NCBI RefSeq assembly: GCF_001665835.1
Contig: NZ_LZSX01000106.1
Location: 1-34,915, forward strand
Reading direction: 5' to 3'
Source: Mycobacterium colombiense
Lineage (GTDB): Bacteria; Actinomycetota; Actinomycetes; Mycobacteriales; Mycobacteriaceae
DNA: 34,915 bases
Every line of letters begins with the position of its first letter. Position 1 is the first letter of the stretch. Shown here piece by piece: positions 30,050 through 34,915 of the stretch. The translations under genes were made by a program, and so were the position numbers. The notes below the pieces were generated by a model that did not search any database, had not been told where the DNA came from, and saw nothing but the letters and a program-made list of their open reading frames with translations.

Positions 30050-31309
30050 TCAGTGCGGCGGTTCGATCGGCAGCTGCGGACCGCCGTAGGGGGTGGGAAT
30101 GGTGTAGCGGCCCCGCGGGGTCGGATCGGTTCGCTGCCCCAGGTTCGCGCCCGGCGGTGGGCCGGCGGTGTCGTCGCCTCCCGGTCGTGGCGCGTTCTTG
30201 GCGCCGCGGATCGAGACCGCCGGGTCGTCGTCGCGGCAGTAGGTGTACATGAACGGCTCGTAGTAGTCGGCGGCGGAGGGGGCGTGCGCGGGTGTCCCGT
30301 AGTCGCACACGTAACGGGGGTAGAGGTCGGCGGTGGCCCACACACCGCCGTCGTGAAAGGCGCTCGTCACCGCGTCCAGTACGGATCCGCGGTAGTCGGG
30401 GAAGAGCGCGTTGAGCGCCGGGACCCGCAGATAGAACAGCTGCGACATGGTGGCCATGCTGCCCAGCAGCTGCACCATGGTGTCGGAATTGTCCGCGAAC
30501 AGATTGTCGACCGCCGACAGGGTGCGCGGCGTCTGCTGAGTCAACCGGCGGTAGCCGGCCTGCATTCTGGCCACGCCGGTCAGCGTCTGGTTGAGTTCGG
30601 TTGCGGTGGCGCCCAACCCGCTGTTCTTGTCGCTGGCCAGGGTGAGCACGACCCGGCTGGTCTTGATGATGCTGGTGGTCTGGGGCAGCACCGAATCGAG
30701 CGTCGAAAGCAGGAACGTTCCACCGTCGACGATGGCGGTCAGCTTCGCCGGGCCCTCCTTGCTCAGGCTCAATTCCTTCTTGATCAACTCGATCTTGTGC
30801 GGGTCCACCTGGGCCAGCAGCCCGTCGGCGTCGCCGAGTAACTGCGCCAAGCTGACCGGGACGGTGGTGTGGTCCAGGGCGATCAGGCTGCCGTCGTGCA
30901 GATACGGGCCGGCGTCGGACGCGGCTTCGAAGTTGATGTACTGCTCGCCGGCCGGCGAGAGCGCCGACACGTGCACGACGCTGTTCGCCGGGATCCGCAC
31001 CTTCGACGTGATGCTGGCGACGGCGTTCACCCCGTTGTCGGTGATCTGCAGCGACTCGACCCGGCCGATGCGCACTCCGCGCAGCGCGACGTCCTGATTG
31101 GGCAGCAGGCCACCGGATTCCGCCAGCTGCACGGTGACCCGGTAGGACGAGGCGAAGGGCTTCACCCGCAATGCGCCGATGAGCAGGTAGGCGGTCGCCA
31201 CCACCAGGATGAGCACCAGGCCGGCCACCGACAGCCAGACCTGTTGCCGGTGGCCCGTGCGCACCGCGCGGACAACGATATTGGCGAAGTTGGCGACGGC
31301 GCGCATCAT
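30050..31309 (-). CDS. mceF: Mce family protein MceF
   Basis: 419 residues. Subunit of an Mce lipid importer, anchored in the inner membrane and extending into the periplasm. One membrane helix (about 22-46, LSVAGLVLILVVATAYLLIGAL) precedes the MCE/MlaD domain (SYRVTVQLAESGGLLPNQDVALRGVRIGRV), then a long helical region and a Pro/Gly-rich C-terminal tail with YVCDYG and YTYCRDD cysteines typical of MceF. ATG at 31309 overlaps the mceE stop in ATGA. A longer open frame reaching 31459 is not used, because it would overlap mceE by 150 nt with shadow-like sequence. Which mce operon this is (mce1-mce8) cannot be decided here. Confidence 0.92.
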   Translation of the reverse strand: MMRAVANFANIVVRAVRTGHRQQVWLSVAGLVLILVVATAYLLIGALRVKPFASSYRVTVQLAESGGLLPNQDVALRGVRIGRVESLQITDNGVNAVASITSKVRIPANSVVHVSALSPAGEQYINFEAASDAGPYLHDGSLIALDHTTVPVSLAQLLGDADGLLAQVDPHKIELIKKELSLSKEGPAKLTAIVDGGTFLLSTLDSVLPQTTSIIKTSRVVLTLASDKNSGLGATATELNQTLTGVARMQAGYRRLTQQTPRTLSAVDNLFADNSDTMVQLLGSMATMSQLFYLRVPALNALFPDYRGSVLDAVTSAFHDGGVWATADLYPRYVCDYGTPAHAPSAADYYEPFMYTYCRDDDPAVSIRGAKNAPRPGGDDTAGPPPGANLGQRTDPTPRGRYTIPTPYGGPQLPIEPPH

Positions 31310-32532
31310 GGTTGCGGCCCCGGCGGTGGCGGCGACCGGGGTGGTGCCGGCGGTGGCCCGGGGGCGACGTCGATCTGGCCCGGGATGTTCGGGTCCGGGA
31401 CGACCGGAACCTGTGGCGAGTTCGGCCCCCGGCCGACGATGCGTTCCTGCAGCCGCCACAGCGTGTATTTGAGGGTGCCCACGAGCAGGTTCACGTTGTA
31501 GTGGTGCGGTCCGTGCAGGCCGATGTCACCGGGGAACCCGATGTCGGGGAGCGACCCGAGCATGATCTTGTCCACGCCCACGTTCACCGAAATCGAGTTC
31601 CCGGCAGTCGATTTGACCAGCGCGGGGATCAGCCGGTTGATCGACAGCCAGCTGGTATCGGGGCTCATGGCAACATCGTTGGCGGCGCCGGCGATCGTGT
31701 TCAGGTCGCGGATCATGCTGCGGCCGCTGGTGTCGGTACCGCCGATCGACGGGAACCTGGCAAGCAACCGGGAGGTGTCACCCACCTGCACGGCCAGGTT
31801 GGAAAGCTGACCGGTGTTGTCGGCCAGGGCCGAAGTAGCGGGGCTGGCGGCCGCCATCAGGTCGCCGATGGCCTGGTTCTTGGCATCGAGTTGATCGGCC
31901 AGGCGCGACAATTGGGTCAACGCGCGCGAGATCTGATCGGACCGGGCATCCAGCGTCCCGAGCAGCTCGTTGGACTTGCGGATCATGTCGCCGAACGCCT
32001 GACCCTGGTCGCCGGTCGCCTTACCGAAACCGTTGATGATGTTGGTGAAATTGCGAACCGCCCCGCCGTTCACCAGAATCGCCGCCGAGCTCAGCACCGA
32101 CTCGACGGTCGCGGCGGCCGCGGTCGAATCCAGGCCGATGGTGTCGCCGTTGCGCAGCAGCGGCGTGTCCGCGGGATCGTCGGCGGGTGGCTTCAGCGCG
32201 ACGAACACGTCGCCCAGCGGTGTCGCGGTACGTAATTCGGCGGTGCTGCCCCGCGGCAGTTGCACGCCGTCCCGGATGCGCAGCCGGGTAACCGCGGTGT
32301 AGTTGCGCGCGACCATCGATTCGAGCTGCCCGACGTCGGCGCCGGCGAGCTTGACCTTGGCGTTCATCGGTAGGTTGAGTGCGTTGGAGAACACCGCGTT
32401 GAGCGAATACCCGCCCGAGCCCAGCCCCGGCGCCGGAAGGGGCAGGCTGGCAAGGCCGTTCGTGGCGCATCCCGCGGTGACCATCGCCGCAGCCACCGCC
32501 GTCAGCATGCCCCGCGCGCCCGTGGCCATCAT
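31306..32532 (-). CDS. mceE: Mce family lipoprotein MceE (LprK/LprN type)
   Basis: 408 residues. The signal peptide ends in a lipobox, VTAGC, with Cys22 as the likely acylated residue, so this subunit is held in the membrane by lipid. The MCE domain follows (YSLNAVFSNALNLPMNAKVKLAGADVGQL read in order), then a helical region, and a C-terminal tail very rich in Pro. The start ATG 32532 overlaps the mceD stop (ATGA), and the stop overlaps mceF. In Mce complexes the six MceA-F chains form a tunnel for lipid passage between the outer layers and the YrbE permease, whose genes must lie upstream beyond the window. Confidence 0.93.
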   Translation of the reverse strand: MMATGARGMLTAVAAAMVTAGCATNGLASLPLPAPGLGSGGYSLNAVFSNALNLPMNAKVKLAGADVGQLESMVARNYTAVTRLRIRDGVQLPRGSTAELRTATPLGDVFVALKPPADDPADTPLLRNGDTIGLDSTAAAATVESVLSSAAILVNGGAVRNFTNIINGFGKATGDQGQAFGDMIRKSNELLGTLDARSDQISRALTQLSRLADQLDAKNQAIGDLMAAASPATSALADNTGQLSNLAVQVGDTSRLLARFPSIGGTDTSGRSMIRDLNTIAGAANDVAMSPDTSWLSINRLIPALVKSTAGNSISVNVGVDKIMLGSLPDIGFPGDIGLHGPHHYNVNLLVGTLKYTLWRLQERIVGRGPNSPQVPVVPDPNIPGQIDVAPGPPPAPPRSPPPPGPQP

Positions 32533-33644
32533 TTCTGCCCCATGGCGGCCATCCCGTCGAGCACATACGTCAAACCGAAATCGGGACCGAAGTCCTGGAT
32601 GGTCCCAGTGCTGCAGCCCAATTGCCGGAGGCCCATCAGGTTGCAGATCTCTTTGGTGTACTGGCTGTCGAAGAGCAACCGATCCGTGAGGAAGCGGGCC
32701 CGCACGCTGCCGTTCGCCCGGTCGATCATGTTGTACGCGTTATCGGCCACCAGGGGAGCCAGGTCCAGCAGCTCGGCCAGGTCGCGTCGCTGGTCGGTCA
32801 CCGTCTTCAGCGTGTCATTGCCGTGCAGGACGGCCTGTTTGACGTTGTCCCGATTTTCGTCGAGCAGGTCGCCGGCCCGCTGGATCAGCTGGTCAAGCTT
32901 GTGTCCGGTGCTGCCGCTACCGAGGTCCTCGTCGGCCATGATCTGGCTGACTTGGTGGATGGTGGAAGCGAATTCCCGCAGTTTCGTGTCATTGGCGGCC
33001 ACCGCGTCGAACAGCGTGCTGATGTTTTTGACGATTGTGGTGATCTGTTCGCGGGTGGCCGCGCCGCCGTCGCTGGACAGCCGCAGCGCCTGGGACAGCT
33101 CGCCGAGGGCCGCCTTGATCTTTTCGCCGTTCCCGTTGACCACCTCGGTGCCGCCATTGAGCACGTCGGCGATCGGCCCGCCGCCGTGGCGGTCACCCTC
33201 CAGCGACTTGGTCACCTTGTCCAAAACGTTGAGGACACTGCTGAATTCGACGGGCGTCTTGGTCCGGGGCAAGCCGATGGTGTCGTGGTTCTCCAGGGTT
33301 GGCCCGCCGTGATAAGGCGGCGTGAGCTCGATCTGCCGGTCGGTGAGGATGGACGTCGACACCGTGACGGCCTGCGCGGTGGCGGGCACTTTGACGTGAC
33401 GGTCGATGGTGAACTCGACCTCGACGTAGCCGCCCTTGGCGTTGATCTTGGTGATCTTGCCCACCGGCATGCCCAGCACCGCCACCTCGTTGCCCTCGTA
33501 GAGGCCTGAGGCGCTGTCGAATTGGGCGGTCACCGTGATCGTGTCCTCGTCGGAACCCAGGAACCGCCAACCGATTCCGATCGCCGCGGCGATGACCGCG
33601 ATCGCGGCGACGATGGCCAGCACCCTGGCGCCCAGCCCCCTCAC
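32529..33644 (-). CDS. mceD: Mce family protein MceD
   Basis: 371 residues. N-terminal membrane helix (VLAIVAAIAVIAAAIGIGW), then the MCE domain (TVTAQFDSASGLYEGNEVAVLG, with the helix-facing MPVGKI motif), a helical needle region, and a C-terminus with two cysteines (EICNLMG, LGCSTG). The GTG start at 33644 overlaps the mceC stop in GTGA. The frame is open further upstream to 33710 but only within mceC, so the GTG is chosen. The product is a periplasm-facing subunit of the lipid importer. Confidence 0.92.
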   Translation of the reverse strand: MRGLGARVLAIVAAIAVIAAAIGIGWRFLGSDEDTITVTAQFDSASGLYEGNEVAVLGMPVGKITKINAKGGYVEVEFTIDRHVKVPATAQAVTVSTSILTDRQIELTPPYHGGPTLENHDTIGLPRTKTPVEFSSVLNVLDKVTKSLEGDRHGGGPIADVLNGGTEVVNGNGEKIKAALGELSQALRLSSDGGAATREQITTIVKNISTLFDAVAANDTKLREFASTIHQVSQIMADEDLGSGSTGHKLDQLIQRAGDLLDENRDNVKQAVLHGNDTLKTVTDQRRDLAELLDLAPLVADNAYNMIDRANGSVRARFLTDRLLFDSQYTKEICNLMGLRQLGCSTGTIQDFGPDFGLTYVLDGMAAMGQK

Positions 33645-34696
33645 TTGCAGTCCTTGAAGTACTGGATCATGCCGAACTGCTTGGCGCGGCCGCTGATTGC
33701 ACACATCCACGAGTCGATCAGCGGGACATTGGGGGCGTTGAAGTTGATCGCATTGCCATCACCGGTGAGGTTGGCGGCCTCGCGGAAGAAGATTGGGCTG
33801 GTCTGCAGCATGCTGTGCAGCAGGTCGTCGTGTTGGGACATCAGGTTGGTGAAGTCGCGCATGTCTTTGATCAGCGCGTCCAGGCCCGACCGGTCGTTGA
33901 CCACCACCTGGTTCATGGTGTCGACGAGGCTGGACAGGGACTGCATCATCGCGTGGAAGACGGCGCGCCGCGCGACGAATTGGCCCAGCAGGTCTTGCCC
34001 CTGGTCGACCAGGGCGCCGATGCCGGCCTGCTGGCGCCGCAGCGTGTTCGTCACCTGCTCGGTGCTGCGGAGCAGCTGTCCCAACTGGTCGCGCCGTACC
34101 GCGATGATCGACGACAACGTGTTGATGTTCGTGATCGCCTGCGGCACAACGGCGGGCAGGCCCTCGAGCTGCTTGCCCAGCACCGCCAGCGACTGCGCGA
34201 ACCTGTCGGAGTCGACCTGCTCGAAAGTCGTGGTGGCATCCTGCAACGCGGCCTGCAGGTCGTAGGGCACCTCGGTGTGCGCCAGGTCGAAGGTGTTGTC
34301 GGGCAGACGCGCCGGCCCGTTGGGTTCCAGCGCGAGGTAGCGCGAACCCAGGATGGTGGTGACCCGGATCTGAGCCCGGGAGTCCTTGCCCAGCTTGATG
34401 TCGTCGCGGACCTTCAAGCCCGCCTCGACATGGTCGCCGACGAGTTTCATGCTCGTCACGTTGCCCACCGGGATGCCCGCGACCACGATCGGGTTAGCGG
34501 CCCGCAGCGAGGCCGCCTGCAGGAACTCCGCGGTGTAATGCCGATAGCCGGCGCCGATCGCATGCACCAGCAGCATGACGCCGATCACCACCGCGACCAC
34601 CGCGACGGCGATGAAGCCGAGCCAGGTCTTGTTGTAGCTTTCCAGCGGACGCTTGGTCATTCGCGAAAGCCAATGCCGTACCCATGCGTCAGCCAT
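33641..34696 (-). CDS. mceC: Mce family protein MceC
   Basis: 351 residues. A basic N-terminus, a membrane helix (WLGFIAVAVVAVVIGVMLLV), and an MCE domain that includes YTAEFLQAASLRAANPIVVAGIPVGNV. Then comes a long helical segment and a C-terminal pair of cysteines (SWMCAISG, YFKDCK). ATG 34696 overlaps the mceB stop by 8 nt; a later ATG at 34660 is also in frame but would remove residues conserved in family members. Slightly shorter than many MceC proteins, because it lacks the long Pro-rich tail. Subunit of the Mce lipid importer. Confidence 0.92.
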   Translation of the reverse strand: MADAWVRHWLSRMTKRPLESYNKTWLGFIAVAVVAVVIGVMLLVHAIGAGYRHYTAEFLQAASLRAANPIVVAGIPVGNVTSMKLVGDHVEAGLKVRDDIKLGKDSRAQIRVTTILGSRYLALEPNGPARLPDNTFDLAHTEVPYDLQAALQDATTTFEQVDSDRFAQSLAVLGKQLEGLPAVVPQAITNINTLSSIIAVRRDQLGQLLRSTEQVTNTLRRQQAGIGALVDQGQDLLGQFVARRAVFHAMMQSLSSLVDTMNQVVVNDRSGLDALIKDMRDFTNLMSQHDDLLHSMLQTSPIFFREAANLTGDGNAINFNAPNVPLIDSWMCAISGRAKQFGMIQYFKDCK

Positions 34697-34915
34697 CGAC
34701 CGTGCTCCTGCAGCGCGGGGTGTGCCAGGCCCGGTTGCCCGGCGTGGCGGCGTTGATGATGATCGGCACCACATCGTTGAGTCCGGGGAAGAACCCCATG
34801 AAGTTCACGTCGCACACGTAGGCGTTGCCGTAGGCGCCCTGATTGCCCACCCGGGTAAGGCCTTTCAGCAGCAGCGGGATGTTGTCGCCGAAGAAGGCCA
34901 CCTGCGGCTCGACGT
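34689..34915 (-). CDS. mceB: Mce family protein MceB, C-terminal part only
   Basis: The last 75 codons before the stop at 34689; the gene runs off the right edge. Visible: GLTRVGNQGAYGNAYVCDVNF, then a C-terminus with PRCR, giving the two-cysteine ending common in Mce proteins. Identity as MceB rests mainly on position, directly before mceC with an 8-nt overlap, and on the AYG...VC pattern. Confidence 0.8.
   Translation of the reverse strand, partial: VEPQVAFFGDNIPLLLKGLTRVGNQGAYGNAYVCDVNFMGFFPGLNDVVPIIINAATPGNRAWHTPRCRSTVDG

Noticed and set aside
31310..31459. Upstream extension of mceF
   Set aside because: These 50 codons overlap mceE entirely and read as Arg/Pro/Gly-rich shadow sequence; the ATGA overlap at 31306-31309 gives a standard start.

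Overview
The window is from a high-GC actinobacterium, almost certainly a Mycobacterium. The evidence is an mce operon (mceB-mceF plus an Mce-associated protein), an AnsP1-type permease, a secreted hemophore-like protein, a Mas/Pks5-type polyketide synthase and a FadD28-type acyl-AMP ligase. All family names come from motifs and remembered family sequences; no database was searched.

Region 1 (1-19086, all plus strand) is a six-gene biosynthetic operon whose 5' end lies outside the window: a multimodular NRPS with a terminal thioesterase, a Mas-like reducing PKS (KS-AT-DH-ER-KR-ACP), a cytochrome P450, a small exported hemophore-like protein, a siderophore-interacting FAD reductase and a fatty-acyl-AMP ligase. 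Junctions are tight (4-nt overlap, 15-nt gap, 23-nt overlap, 48-nt gap, 2-nt gap), so the genes are probably co-transcribed. The reductase and the hemophore-like protein inside an acyl-peptide assembly line suggest an acylated peptide that handles iron or haem. This is the best candidate here for an undescribed system.

Region 2 (19087-20156) is about 1 kb of lower-GC DNA with one plausible small minus-strand gene. It looks like a junction between the biosynthetic island and conserved chromosome.

Region 3 (20157-27664) carries SDR, ansP1, PAC2 protein and metH in the relative order and orientation I recall for Rv2129c, Rv2127, Rv2125 and Rv2124c of M. tuberculosis. The MetH is unusual for this place: its sequence is of the E. 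coli type. It is preceded by what reads as a complete S-adenosylhomocysteine (SAH) riboswitch: P1, P2, a perfect 6-bp pseudoknot, and a competing hairpin that masks the ribosome binding site. SAH would be expected to turn methionine synthase on.

Region 4 (27665-34915) has a strong hairpin after metH, a small cupin, and, converging on it from the minus strand, the 3' part of an mce lipid-import operon: mceB (partial), mceC, mceD, mceE (lipoprotein), mceF, an Mce-associated membrane protein with an acidic repeat tract, and an exported MPT64/DUF3298-like protein. Most mce genes overlap by 4-8 nt. I saw no tRNA, rRNA, CRISPR array or insertion sequence.
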